Origin: Methanobacteriota archaeon
Lineage (GTDB): Archaea > Thermoplasmatota > DTKX01 > VGTL01
Reading direction: 5' to 3'
DNA length: 33,997 bases
Assembly: GCA_016874675.1 (NCBI GenBank)
Contig: VGTL01000026.1
Coordinates: 1 to 33,997, forward strand
Translations under genes and position numbers: made by a program
Shown: piece after piece, positions 9,398 through 18,412 of the stretch
How positions within the stretch are numbered: position 1 is the first letter of the stretch
Layout: each line of letters starts with the position of its first letter
The notes under the pieces: model-generated
Databases searched by the model: none
Seen by the model: the letters and a program-made list of their open reading frames with translations, nothing else
What the model was told of the DNA's origin: nothing

Positions 9398-11169
9398 GAG
9401 TAGTAGTACTCTCCCCTCTCCTTCTGCTCCCGGTCGAGCCGCGAGTCGAGCTTGTTTATGCGCGGCCGCTTGGTGTCCGCGTCCCGCCGGAAGGTTATCC
9501 CCACGCTCTTCAGGAAACGGTTCATGCCCGTCCTCATGTCGAACGGCCCCTCGCCCCTGCCCTCCACGGACGGCGTCCCCTGAAACACCATTATCGAGTC
9601 GCTCACGAGGTCCAAAAAGTAGATGTCGTGGTCGACGATGAACGCGGCCTTCCCGGACTTCTCCATCACCCTCCGGATGGCGTTGGCCGCCTCCATCCTC
9701 TGGTTGGAGTCGAGGTAGGCCGAGGGCTCGTCCACCAGGTAGAGGTCGACGTCCTTCCTGCCGAGGGCCAGGGCTATCGCCACTCGCTGGAGCTCGCCCC
9801 CGGAGAGCTCCTGCACCTGCTTCTCCCAAAGGTTTTTCAGGGTGAGGGGCCGCTCCACCTCCGCCTTGAAGAAGAGGTCCTCCACCATCCCCCCGAGCTC
9901 CGAGAGCAGAAGATCGCCCACGGTCCCGGTGAAGTCCATCTTGATGTACTGGGGCTTGTAGCTCACCTTCGCCTTGATAGAGACCTTGCCGCGTGTCGGG
10001 GGAAGCTCCCCGGCGAGCATCTTGACGAAGGTGGTCTTGCCGGTGGCGTTCGGGCCCACGACGCCCACGACCTCGCCCTGGCGGACGCGCCCGGGCTCCG
10101 TGTGCAGGTTGAAATGGGCGAACCGCTTGTAGAGCGCCGGGAACTCCAGCGCCACCGCGCCCTTCCAGTCGTCGCGGGGGGCCTTGGTCTCGAAGCGGAT
10201 GGGCCTGTCCCGGAACCTGATGTTCTCCTCCCGCATGTAGCCGTCCAGGTAGGTGTTGATGCCGTTGCGGACGGAGCGGGGCTGGCCGACCACGCCGTAG
10301 GCGCCCTCCGAGCCGTACATGAGGTAGACCGTGTCGGCCAGAAAGTCCAGCGCGGCAAGGTCGTGCTCGACCACCACGACGCGCTTTTCGGCCGAAAGCG
10401 ACCGGATTATGCGGGCCACCTTGAGCCTCTGGTGGATGTCCAGGTACGACGACGGCTCGTCGAAGAAGTAGACGTCGGCCGGCTTGAGCATGGTGGCCGC
10501 CACGGCCACCCGCTGGAGCTCCCCCCCGGAGAGGTCGGACAGGCTCTGGCCCAGCACCGGCTCAAGCTCCAGCCGAGCGGCCGCCTCGTCCATCCGGCCC
10601 CCGGGATCGACCTTCTTCAAAAGCTCCCGGACGCGGCCCTTGTGCACCGCCGGCAGCTTGTCGACGTACTGGGGCTTCAGGGAGCAGACCAGCTTGCCGT
10701 CGCGGATCCTCCTCAGGTAGTCCTGCAGCTCCGTCCCGGCGAACCGCTCGATGGAGGCGTCCCAGGAGGGCTTCGAAAGGAAATCGCCCAGGTTGGGCAC
10801 TAGCTGGCCGCTGAGGATGCCCAGCACCGTCGTCTTGCCGATCCCGTTGGGGCCCAAAAGCCCCACGGTCTCGCCCGGCTTGGGCGTGGGCAGGCGGAAG
10901 AGGCGGAAGGCGTTCTCGCCGTACTGGTGGGCCAGGTCCTCCTTGAGCTCCGAGGGCAGCCCGATTATCTTGACGGCCGAAAACGGGCACTTGTGGACGC
11001 AGATGCCGCAGCCGACGCAAAGCTCCTCGGAAATGGTCGGCTTGCCCCTCTCCCCGACCACCACCGTCTTCTCGCCGCCGCGCACGCGCGGGCAGAACTT
11101 GACGCACTCCACCTGGCACTTCTTCGGCTGGCAGCGGTCCTTGAGGACGACGGCTATGCGCAACGGCAT
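9391..11169 (-). CDS. abce1: ABCE1/RLI ribosome-recycling ATPase
   Basis: A 592-residue twin-ATPase that splits 70S ribosomes after termination together with aRF1 or Pelota. The N-terminal Fe-S domain carries two 4Fe-4S motifs (Cys 13, 18, 22, 26 and 51, 54, 57, 61). The first ATPase has Walker A GPNGIGKTT at about 106-114, signature LSGGELQRVAVA and Walker B DVYFFDEPSSYLD. The second has GPNATGKTT near 369, LSGGELQRVAIA and DLYLVDEPSAYLD. The hinge region between and after the ATPase cores is retained. Length matches the family. The ATG at 11169 gives the conserved RIAVVLKDRCQPKKC start. A T-rich TATA-like tract lies at about 11191-11203 on the minus strand. Confidence 0.98.
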   Translation of the reverse strand: MPLRIAVVLKDRCQPKKCQVECVKFCPRVRGGEKTVVVGERGKPTISEELCVGCGICVHKCPFSAVKIIGLPSELKEDLAHQYGENAFRLFRLPTPKPGETVGLLGPNGIGKTTVLGILSGQLVPNLGDFLSKPSWDASIERFAGTELQDYLRRIRDGKLVCSLKPQYVDKLPAVHKGRVRELLKKVDPGGRMDEAAARLELEPVLGQSLSDLSGGELQRVAVAATMLKPADVYFFDEPSSYLDIHQRLKVARIIRSLSAEKRVVVVEHDLAALDFLADTVYLMYGSEGAYGVVGQPRSVRNGINTYLDGYMREENIRFRDRPIRFETKAPRDDWKGAVALEFPALYKRFAHFNLHTEPGRVRQGEVVGVVGPNATGKTTFVKMLAGELPPTRGKVSIKAKVSYKPQYIKMDFTGTVGDLLLSELGGMVEDLFFKAEVERPLTLKNLWEKQVQELSGGELQRVAIALALGRKDVDLYLVDEPSAYLDSNQRMEAANAIRRVMEKSGKAAFIVDHDIYFLDLVSDSIMVFQGTPSVEGRGEGPFDMRTGMNRFLKSVGITFRRDADTKRPRINKLDSRLDREQKERGEYYYSE

Positions 11170-11214
11170 TCAGGGCAAGATGATGGAACGGATAGAAAAA
11201 ACTATGCTATCGGG

Positions 11215-11501
11215 AAAAGGCAGGAAGGGAGGAAGGCAGAAAGGCAGGAAGGGAAGGCAGGAAGGCAGGACGGCAGAAAGGCAGGAAGGGAAGGCAGGAA
11301 GGCAGGACGGCAGAAAGGCAGGAAGGGAAGAGGGAGGAATGGCGGAAAGGGGTCGTCACCTTCCCGCAATGCTGCCTTCCTGCCTTCCTGCCTTCCCTGC
11401 TGCCTGGCTGCCTTTCTGCCTTCCTGCCTTCCCTGCTGCCTGGCTGCCTTTCTGCCTTGCTGCCTTCCCTGCTGCCTGGCTGCCTTTCTGCCTTCCGGCC
11501 C
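11215..11501. repeat. Inverted tandem-repeat element E2 (GGCAGGAA/GGCAGAAA type)
   Basis: The left arm (11215 to about 11335) is made of GGCAGGAA, GGCAGAAA and GGCAGGAC units, with a 37-base higher-order repeat present twice. The right arm (about 11370-11501), read on the other strand, uses GGCAGAAA, GGCAGCCA, GGCAGCAGGGAA and GGCAGSAA units in about three 36-base higher-order copies. The arms therefore share a basic unit but have expanded separately. The element sits between the stop of the NifU-like gene (10 bases away) and the promoter region of ABCE1. Confidence 0.95.
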
Positions 11502-11511
11502 TTGAACACTC

Positions 11512-11763
11512 TCACTGCCCGATGACCGGCGTCACCTTCTTGACGCCCGGGACCTCTTCCTTGATTATCCGCTCCACGACCATGGTGAGCGTCATCTGGG
11601 ACATCGGGCAGCCGGCGCAATGGCCCTGCAGCCGGACCTTGACCTCGCCCGCCTTCTCGTCGACGCTCACGAGCTCTATGTCCCCGCCGTCCCCCTGGAG
11701 CCCGGGGCGGACGCGCTTGGCTATCACGCTTTCGACCTTGGATTTCATCGTCGCTTCGGCCAT
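11512..11763 (-). CDS. NifU-like C-terminal-domain Fe-S scaffold/carrier protein
   Basis: An 83-residue stand-alone NifU C-terminal-type domain (Nfu family). It assembles or carries an Fe-S cluster between subunits through a CxxC pair, here Cys 49 and 52 in GHCAGCPMS. Family hallmarks are RPGLQGDGGDIELVSVD near residue 18 and the helical LTMVVERIIKEEVPGV after the cysteines. The frame stays open upstream through a low-complexity repeat, which I excluded. The ATG at 11763 has GGAG 4 bases upstream and a TATA box about 40 bases upstream. The gene is bracketed by two repeat elements of the same subtype (11215-11501 and 11853-12088). It may supply clusters to ABCE1 or to the ferredoxin and radical SAM enzyme farther right, which is an inference. 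Confidence 0.93.
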   Translation of the reverse strand: MAEATMKSKVESVIAKRVRPGLQGDGGDIELVSVDEKAGEVKVRLQGHCAGCPMSQMTLTMVVERIIKEEVPGVKKVTPVIGQ

Positions 11764-11800
11764 TGTCTCCACATCCCTGGGCGAGGGGATGGGCCGGGCG

Positions 11801-11810
11801 GATAAATAGG
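11801..11810 (-). promoter_or_regulatory. TATA box for the NifU-like gene
   Basis: CCTATTTATC on the minus strand, about 42 bases before the ATG at 11763. It predicts a transcription start near 11780 and a leader of about 15 bases that includes the GGAG ribosome-binding site. Confidence 0.55.
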
Positions 11811-11852
11811 TTGCCCAAGATTGCGCAACACTGGCGCGGGGGCGATAATATA

Positions 11853-12088
11853 AGGAAGGCAGCAAGGGAGCAAGGCAGCAAGGCAGCAAGGGAGCAGGGG
11901 GTCGCAAGGCAGGAAGGGGGGCAGCAAGGCAGGAAGGCAGCAAGGCAGGAAGGGGGGCAGCAAGGCAGGAAGGCAGGAAGGGGGAACTGCACCATCCGTC
12001 CCTTGCTGCCTTTCTGCCTTGCTCCCTTGCTGCCATGCTGCCTTGCTCCCTTGCTGCCTTTCTGCCTTGCTCCCTTGCTGCCTTGTTG
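11853..12088. repeat. Inverted tandem-repeat element E3 (GGCAGCAA/GGCAGGAA type)
   Basis: The left arm, about 11853-11983, mixes GGCAGCAA, GGCAGGAA and GGGAGCAA units. The right arm, about 12000-12088, carries the reverse complements. The apex includes TCCGTCCC at 11995-12002, which on the other strand is GGGACGGA, the same octamer seen at the apices of the elements at 7244 and 22746. It lies between the divergent promoters of the NifU-like gene and the PQQ-propeller gene. Confidence 0.95.
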
Positions 12089-12133
12089 TCCGTTATTAAT
12101 ACATTATGATACGGTCGTTTTGTACAAATGCCT

Positions 12134-12145
12134 AGTTATTTAACC
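12134..12145 (+). promoter_or_regulatory. TATA box for the PQQ-propeller gene
   Basis: AGTTATTTAACC, centred about 37 bases before the ATG at 12177. The predicted transcription start near 12166 argues against the TTG at 12159 as the translation start. Confidence 0.55.
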
Positions 12146-12176
12146 AACGACCACTATTTTGTTATCGGTGCGAACG

Positions 12177-15100
12177 ATGCCGGGTCTCCGAACTGGCCTC
12201 CGGGGCTGGATTTGCGTTCTGGTCACGTCCTTCATGTTGGTGCAGGCGGCCCCGCCGATCCTCTCCACGCCGGCGCAGGACGGGGGAGCGGCGCGCCCGC
12301 GCGCCGCCGACGACTGGCCCCAGTTCCACTACGACGCCGCCCGGACCGGCGCCACCTCGTTCCCCGCGCCCGGGGCCAACACCACCATCTGGTCGTTCAG
12401 GACCGGAGGGGCGGTGAACGCCTCGCCCGTGGTGGCGGATGGCGTGGTGTACGTCCCCTCCTCCGACGGCTACCTCTACGCCCTCAACTTCTCCACCGGC
12501 CACCTGATTTGGAAGGCAGGCACCGGGGGCCCGTTCTACACCCCGGCGGTCTCCACCGGCACGGTCTACGCAGGCGCGGAGGACGGGAGCCTCTGGGCGT
12601 TCTCCGCCGCCAACGGGACGGTCCGCTTCTCCCGGCCGTCCGGCGCAGCCGTCCGGTCCCCGGTCCTGGTCTACGGTACGGGCGTCTTCTTCGGCAACGA
12701 GGCGGGCAACCTGACCGCCATCGACCTCTCGGGTGGCCTGCTCTGGACCAACTCCACGGGCGGGCCCATCCGGATGGCCCCCGCCACGTCGGGGGTCTAT
12801 GTCTACGCCTGCTCGGGCCCGAGGATCGCCGCCTTCTCCGTCGCCACGGGGGAGAGGGCCTGGAACGCCACGTTCTCCGGGAACCTCTCCCACCCCGTGT
12901 TCTTCCAAAACAAGGTCGTCTTCGGCTCCTCCGACGGCACCCTCCGGGCCTACCACCACACCACCGGCCTCCCCCTCTGGAGCGCCCCTCTCTCCGGGGC
13001 CATCACGGCCGCTCCCGCCTTCCACGGCGGCACCCTGTATGTCGGGACCGCGGGCGGGCGCCTGTACACGGTCGACGCCCTGACCGGCTCCGGGACCAAT
13101 GTGTCCGTGGGCGCCGCCGTGTCCTCCTCGGCGGCCCTGGCGACAGACTCGATTCTTTTGGGCACCTCGGCGGGGGTGGTGGCGCTCGCGCTCAACGGAA
13201 CCGAGCTCTGGAGGCTCGACCTTCCGGGAGGGACGGCCTCCTCCCCGGCGGTCACGACCGGCCGGGCGTTCATCGGCACGGCCGACGGCAGGGTGCTGGC
13301 GTTCGGCTTCCGGCACACCTCGCGGATAACCTCGTCCACCCCCGGCTCGGCCTCCCAGGGCACCCTCCTCTCCTTCAACGGGACCTCGCCCGACTGCCTG
13401 CCGGTGGGCTCCGAGTGGCGCTCGGACCTGGACGGCCTCCTCTCCACGGCAGCCTCGTTCAACATGTCCACTCTCACGCTGGGCCTGCACACGGTGTCCT
13501 TCCGGATACAGGATTCCAACTACACCTGGTCCGCCCCCGACACGGTGACCGTCGACATCTCACCGTCCACCGAGTGGCCGATGTTCGGAAAGGACACCAG
13601 CCACCGCGGGCTGGGGCAGGGCGAGGCGCCCCAGGCGGGCACCATCGTCTGGAGGACGGCCGTGGGGGGCAACATCCAGTCGTCGCCGGTCGTGTACGGC
13701 GGGATGGTGTACACCACGAGCCGCGGGAGCGACGCCCCCAACGTGCTGGGGGAGCTCAACGCCCTCGACGCCGAGACCGGGGCGGTGCGCTGGAGCTACC
13801 GGAACACCATCGCCTCCATGGATTCCACGCCGGTCTGCGCCGACGGCATGGTGTTCGTGGGGGACGACGGTGGCAACCTCATAGCCTTCGACGCCGACCC
13901 CAGCGACGGCATCGACGAGGGAATCCAGGACATGGGCGGCACCGAGCGGGACATAATCTGGTCGTACAAGAACAGCTCGGTGCAGGGCAGCCCTGTGGTC
14001 GCCGCCGGCAAGGTCATCGTGCCGTTCAAGGGCTCCTCATCGGTCCACGCGCTCGACGAGTTCACCGGCAAGCCCCTCTGGAAGTTCACGCTGCCCGGCG
14101 GCTTCTACTCCGAGATCTGGACCTCGCCGGCCGTCGACAGCGGCCTGGTGCTCTTCGGCTCCAAGGATAAGCGCTTCTACGCCCTGGACCTGGAGACGGG
14201 GCGGGAGGTGTGGAACTTCACGGCCGGGGGCGAGATCAGGGGCTCGCCCAGTGTCTGCGGCGGGACGGTCTTCTTCGGCTGCGACGACGACAGGCTCTAT
14301 GCCCTAAACCTCGAAAACGGCACCAAGAAATGGGAGCGGCCCACCGGCGACGAGGTGGAATCGACACCGGCCTACGCCAACGGCAAGGTCTTCTTCGGGT
14401 CCCGGGACACGAAACTGTACGCCCTGGACGCCGAGACGGGCGAGATAATCTGGACGGTGAGCACCAAGGGCCCGATAACTTCCTCCCCGGCGGTCGGGGG
14501 CGGGCTCGTGATCTTCGGCTCTTTCGACGGGCTGATCTACGCCATCAACGTTTCCACCCAGAACGAGGTGTGGAGGGCCGAGCCCGACCCGGGGACCGTG
14601 CAGAACCTGCGCTCCTCGCCGGCGCTCGTCGATGGCCGGGTCTACATCGGGACGGCGACCGGGATGGTCGTCGCGTTCGGCAAGGCCCCCGACCTTGAGG
14701 TCCCAAGCTCCGAGATCAACTTCTCGGTCGCCAATCCGCCGGTCGGGCAGGTGGTCACCATAACCTCCCGCATCTACAACCGCGGCACGCTCAACGCCAC
14801 CGCCGACGCCCGCATGTCCGACGGGCTCCCCGGCACCGAGATCGTCTCCAGCCGCATCACCGTGCCCGTCGGCGAGTTCTTCGAGCTCAAGGGCGACTGG
14901 ACCGTCCAGCCCGGGGTGCACACCATCGTGGTCAACGTGACCAACACCACCCCCTACGAGGTCTCCACCCAGAACAACCTGGGCTCCCGGCAATACACCC
15001 CGCCGCCGCGGGCCGGCTGGACGATGTTCAAGGCGGACCTGCCCAGGACCTCGGGCACCGGCAACCTGACCGTGCCCAACACCGCCGTCCCGAACTGGAG

Positions 15101-17579
15101 CGCCCAGACCCAGGCGGGCGCTCTCGGCTCCCCCATCATCGCCGGCAACCGCCTGTACCAGCCGGCCGGGGAGGCGATATACGCCCTGGATGCCCGCGAC
15201 GGCGCGCTGGTCTGGACCTTTCGCGCCGGCTCGGCAATATCCACCACCCCGGCCGTATCGAACATACTGGTCTTCGGCACGGCCGACGGCCGGATGATCG
15301 CGCTCAACGAGTGGGACGGCAGCCTGCTTTGGACACACCACACCGGCGGGGAGGTCCGCAGCTCCCCGCTCATCGTCAGCGACACCGTCCTGGTAGGCTC
15401 CTCGGACGGCTACCTCTACTGCCTCCGGCTCTCCTCCTTCCTCACCGGCTCGGTCATCTGGAGGACCTACCTGGGCGGCCCCGTTCTCTCCTCGCCGGCG
15501 TACAGCGAGGCCACCGACACCCTGCTGGTGGGGAGCCACTACGGGGCCGGCGGTGGCCGCCTCTACTGCCTGCGATTCTCCGACGGGGCCGAGGTCTGGA
15601 ACCGGACGCTGCCCGCGCCGGTGGCCTCCACCCCCGCGATAACGGGGGGGATGGCCATCGTCGGCTGCGACGACGGTTTCCTGTACTCCCTGGAGGTCAA
15701 GCCCGACGGCATAGACGAGGGGGTACCGGACCCGGAGGACTCCACGACGGACCTGCTCTGGGGGGCCGACCTGACCTCCACGGTCACCGGGAGCGATGTC
15801 CGGATCCGTTCCTCGCCGGCCGTGGACGGCCAGCTGGCCTACGTCGGCGCCGGCGCCAACACGGTGGCGGCGGTGAACCTCACGAACGGCGCGCTCGCCT
15901 GGCACCGGGAGCTCGGGGAACCGGCCGCAACGAAGTTCATGACGTCGGCACCGGCCGTGGCCGAGGGCCGCCTCTTCGTCGGGGCCGGGGGGCTCTTCGC
16001 CCTCAATGCCCGCACGGGCGTGACCGTCTGGGAGCACCACTCCGGTGAGTGGTTCTGGTCCTCCCCGGCGATCTCGGCCGACACGCGCGCCCCCTTCCGG
16101 GGCGTGATGTACGCCACCAGCGAGGGCGGGCTGGTTTCGGCCTTCTCCTCGTCCGTGAAGATACCCCCGGTCGCGGTGATCGGCTCGCCGGCGCAGGGCC
16201 AGGCCTTCCGGGTGGGCGAGCCGGTCCTCTTCGACGGCCGGGGCTCCTACGACCCCGACGGCGACCTGACCAACCACACCTGGGACCTCGGGGAGGGGAA
16301 CCAGAGCTTCGAGCCGGTGTTCAGCTTCTCCTACTCGACCGCCGGGGTCTACACGATCTCGCTATCGGTGCGCGACGACAAGGGGCTGGAGAACCGGTCC
16401 TCCGCCGACATCGCCGTGCGCAACAACTCCGCCCCCTGGCTGGTCCTTCCGAAGGTGGTGCCGGTCGACGGTGACGGCTCCAACCTCTTCCGCGACGTTT
16501 CCACCCTGTTCCGTCTGGCGGTCACCTACCACGACATGGACGGCGACCCGGCGCGCAACATCATAGCCCTGGCCCGCGGGAGCCCGATAGCCCTGGTGGA
16601 GGCCGACCCCGACGACACCAACACGGTCGACGGGAAGGACTTCTACTGCGAGACGGTCCTGCCGTCGGGGATCTACGCCATCCATTTCGAGGCCTCCGAC
16701 GGGGTGCTCCAAAACGTCTCCGACAAGACCGAGGTCGTCACGGTCACCAACCGGGGCCTGTTCCGCTACCAGGGCATATGGGAGGTGGAGCTGTTCTACG
16801 CAGGGCAGGGCGACGTGACCTTCACCCCGGCCGATACACATCCGCCCTACCCGGGCATACCGGTCTCGAGCGAGATACTGATTGAGGAATCGAACCTCGA
16901 CATGGTATGGTGGGCGAACATCTCCTACAACTTCTCGGGCAAGAAGCTCGAGGGGGTCAACGCCAGCACCCTGAGGATCTACTGGGTCAACCCGGACGGG
17001 AACTGGACGCTGGCCGAGAACGCCGGCATCGACCCGGCCCGGAACACGACATTTGCGAACGTGACCCGGCTGGGCAACTTCACCGTGGTGGGCCAGCCCC
17101 CGGTCAACCGCGCCCCGGTGGCGAGGCTGGGCAAGGACATAACGATCTGGGAGGGAGAGACCGTGAAGCTGAACGGCTCCGCCTCCTACGATTCCGACGG
17201 CGACGACCTCAAGTTCTTCTGGGACTTCGGGGACGGGACGCCGGTGGTCTCGGTTGGCCCGGGCAGCCCCCCGACCGTGGAGCACAGGTACACCAGGGCC
17301 GGCCGCTACTCGGTCACCCTGGTCGTCAACGACTCCAGGACCAACAGCACCCCCGCCACCATGGTCGTGACCGTCAAGCAGCGCGGCGGGGAGCAGTACG
17401 TCCTCATACTCGTGGTCATCGTGGTCCTGGTCGTGGGAATCCTCTTCTTCCTTCCGCGGGGCGACAAGAAGCCCGAGGACCGCTGGAAGGAGAGGGACGA
17501 CCGCTTCCGGGAGGAGATGAAGTCCGGCCGCCGCCCGGAGAAGGCCAAGCGAAAGAAAGGGAAGGACGAGGAAGAATAG
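12177..17579 (+). CDS. Giant membrane-anchored protein with three PQQ-type beta-propellers and PKD domains
   Basis: About 1800 residues. Residues 1-30 are a signal peptide (LRGWICVLVTSFMLVQAAPP). Three PQQ/BamB-like propellers follow. Each opens with the same entry motif: DWPQFHYDAARTG near 45, EWPMFGKDTSHRG near 465 and GWTMFKADLPRTSG near 947. Each contains repeated blades such as GTVFFGCDDDRLYALNLENG. A beta-sandwich spacer lies near 400-460 and a CARDB-type domain near 840-940. PKD domains (FDGRGSYDPDGD; LNGSASYDSDGDD) lie near 1330 and 1645. A TM helix is at about 1740-1762, with a basic cytosolic tail rich in Lys and Arg. Bacterial BamB-type propellers are protein scaffolds and PQQ enzymes are dehydrogenases. 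I see no evidence for catalysis here and infer a binding or adhesive surface role. The ATG at 12177 is preferred over the upstream TTG because of the TATA position and signal peptide. Confidence 0.92.
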   Translation: MPGLRTGLRGWICVLVTSFMLVQAAPPILSTPAQDGGAARPRAADDWPQFHYDAARTGATSFPAPGANTTIWSFRTGGAVNASPVVADGVVYVPSSDGYLYALNFSTGHLIWKAGTGGPFYTPAVSTGTVYAGAEDGSLWAFSAANGTVRFSRPSGAAVRSPVLVYGTGVFFGNEAGNLTAIDLSGGLLWTNSTGGPIRMAPATSGVYVYACSGPRIAAFSVATGERAWNATFSGNLSHPVFFQNKVVFGSSDGTLRAYHHTTGLPLWSAPLSGAITAAPAFHGGTLYVGTAGGRLYTVDALTGSGTNVSVGAAVSSSAALATDSILLGTSAGVVALALNGTELWRLDLPGGTASSPAVTTGRAFIGTADGRVLAFGFRHTSRITSSTPGSASQGTLLSFNGTSPDCLPVGSEWRSDLDGLLSTAASFNMSTLTLGLHTVSFRIQDSNYTWSAPDTVTVDISPSTEWPMFGKDTSHRGLGQGEAPQAGTIVWRTAVGGNIQSSPVVYGGMVYTTSRGSDAPNVLGELNALDAETGAVRWSYRNTIASMDSTPVCADGMVFVGDDGGNLIAFDADPSDGIDEGIQDMGGTERDIIWSYKNSSVQGSPVVAAGKVIVPFKGSSSVHALDEFTGKPLWKFTLPGGFYSEIWTSPAVDSGLVLFGSKDKRFYALDLETGREVWNFTAGGEIRGSPSVCGGTVFFGCDDDRLYALNLENGTKKWERPTGDEVESTPAYANGKVFFGSRDTKLYALDAETGEIIWTVSTKGPITSSPAVGGGLVIFGSFDGLIYAINVSTQNEVWRAEPDPGTVQNLRSSPALVDGRVYIGTATGMVVAFGKAPDLEVPSSEINFSVANPPVGQVVTITSRIYNRGTLNATADARMSDGLPGTEIVSSRITVPVGEFFELKGDWTVQPGVHTIVVNVTNTTPYEVSTQNNLGSRQYTPPPRAGWTMFKADLPRTSGTGNLTVPNTAVPNWSAQTQAGALGSPIIAGNRLYQPAGEAIYALDARDGALVWTFRAGSAISTTPAVSNILVFGTADGRMIALNEWDGSLLWTHHTGGEVRSSPLIVSDTVLVGSSDGYLYCLRLSSFLTGSVIWRTYLGGPVLSSPAYSEATDTLLVGSHYGAGGGRLYCLRFSDGAEVWNRTLPAPVASTPAITGGMAIVGCDDGFLYSLEVKPDGIDEGVPDPEDSTTDLLWGADLTSTVTGSDVRIRSSPAVDGQLAYVGAGANTVAAVNLTNGALAWHRELGEPAATKFMTSAPAVAEGRLFVGAGGLFALNARTGVTVWEHHSGEWFWSSPAISADTRAPFRGVMYATSEGGLVSAFSSSVKIPPVAVIGSPAQGQAFRVGEPVLFDGRGSYDPDGDLTNHTWDLGEGNQSFEPVFSFSYSTAGVYTISLSVRDDKGLENRSSADIAVRNNSAPWLVLPKVVPVDGDGSNLFRDVSTLFRLAVTYHDMDGDPARNIIALARGSPIALVEADPDDTNTVDGKDFYCETVLPSGIYAIHFEASDGVLQNVSDKTEVVTVTNRGLFRYQGIWEVELFYAGQGDVTFTPADTHPPYPGIPVSSEILIEESNLDMVWWANISYNFSGKKLEGVNASTLRIYWVNPDGNWTLAENAGIDPARNTTFANVTRLGNFTVVGQPPVNRAPVARLGKDITIWEGETVKLNGSASYDSDGDDLKFFWDFGDGTPVVSVGPGSPPTVEHRYTRAGRYSVTLVVNDSRTNSTPATMVVTVKQRGGEQYVLILVVIVVLVVGILFFLPRGDKKPEDRWKERDDRFREEMKSGRRPEKAKRKKGKDEEE

Positions 17580-17580
17580 A

Positions 17581-17790
17581 AGAAGGCGCAAGGCGCAGGG
17601 CGCAAGGCGCAAGGCGCAAGGCCCAAGAGGGAAGGCTCAAGGCGCGAGGGACAGGGGGACGATGATCGGACATCGGACCTCTTCCCTGTCTCCACCACCC
17701 TGCGCCCTGCGCCCTGCGCCTTCGCCCCTTGCGCCCTGCGCCCTGCGCCTTCGCCCCTTGCGCCCTGCGCCCTGCGCCTTGCGCCTTCCG
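17581..17790. repeat. Inverted tandem-repeat element E4 (GGCGCAA type)
   Basis: 7-base units GGCGCAA/GGCGCAG begin immediately after the stop of the PQQ-propeller gene. The complementary TTGCGCC/CTGCGCC units run to 17790. The apex contains GACAGGG (17650-17656) paired with CCCTGTC (17684-17690), and GGGAC at 17656-17660. It shares its unit with the element at 30263-30416. Confidence 0.95.
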
Positions 17791-17838
17791 TCGCGCCCCC
17801 TTCCGCCCGTTCGAGGGTATAAGAACGAACCCAAAAGG

Positions 17839-17849
17839 CTTATTAATTT
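17839..17849 (+). promoter_or_regulatory. TATA box for the membrane-anchored winged-helix regulator
   Basis: GCTTATTAATT centred 28 bases before the ATG at 17873, implying a leaderless mRNA. Just upstream, CGTTC (17808-17812) and GAACG (17823-17827) form a 5-base dyad that could be a regulator site, though this is weak. Confidence 0.65.
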
Positions 17850-17872
17850 GAAGAGGGCTAATCCGTATTGTC

Positions 17873-18337
17873 ATGAAGCTGTTCGGGAACGTGCTTCTGG
17901 ACTACGACTCGTTCCGGGCGCTCGCCTCGCATGTCAGAATCGAGATTTTGAAGAAGCTGGACGAGAGCCGTTCCACGGTATCGGACCTTTCGCGCAAGCT
18001 CACCATGAGCAAGTCCACGGTGCACAAGCACCTGGAGAGGCTCGTCGAGGTCGGGCTGGTGAGCAAGCTGGACGAGGACCGCAAGTGGGTCTACTACGAG
18101 ATAACGCCCAAGGGCGCCCGGATACTGCATCCGGAGAACGTCCAGGTCAGCGTGATACTGAGCACGTTCGTGCTGCTTTTGGGCATCGTGTTCATTGCGA
18201 CGGCCGTTTACATGATCTGGTTCCCGGTGCCGGCGTTCTCCGGGGAGCAGCTCCAGCTGCAGGCACTGACCGTTCTCCTGGGCGCCTCGTGCCTGTTCTC
18301 CGGCTACTACATGCTCTCCCGGTACCCCTGGACGTGA
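17873..18337 (+). CDS. Membrane-anchored winged-helix transcriptional regulator
   Basis: 154 residues. Residues about 10-85 form an ArsR/MarR-type winged helix: a SHVRIEILKKL entry helix, the recognition helix in KLTMSKSTVHKHLERLVEVG and a wing with KWVYYEITPKG. Two C-terminal TM helices follow, at about 92-117 and 129-148, so the DNA-binding domain is probably tethered to the inner face of the membrane. It would be a one-component sensor that reads a membrane signal and binds DNA directly. It sits 140 bases upstream of the TSP3 giant gene in the same direction and is a plausible regulator of it. The gene has its own TATA box at 17839. Confidence 0.88.
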   Translation: MKLFGNVLLDYDSFRALASHVRIEILKKLDESRSTVSDLSRKLTMSKSTVHKHLERLVEVGLVSKLDEDRKWVYYEITPKGARILHPENVQVSVILSTFVLLLGIVFIATAVYMIWFPVPAFSGEQLQLQALTVLLGASCLFSGYYMLSRYPWT

Positions 18338-18412
18338 GCCCCCGGCGCTCCCGGCCGGCCACCCCGTTCCCCCCTTTCCGGCCACCCCTTTTATCGAACA
18401 ATACCCAAACGT

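Noticed and set aside
11764-12036. N-terminal extension of the NifU-like gene into the repeat
   Set aside because: The extension is low-complexity repeat translation. A TATA box and ribosome-binding site support the ATG at 11763.
12159-12176. TTG at 12159 as the start of the PQQ-propeller gene
   Set aside because: The predicted transcription start from the TATA box lies near 12166, and the signal peptide is complete from the ATG at 12177.
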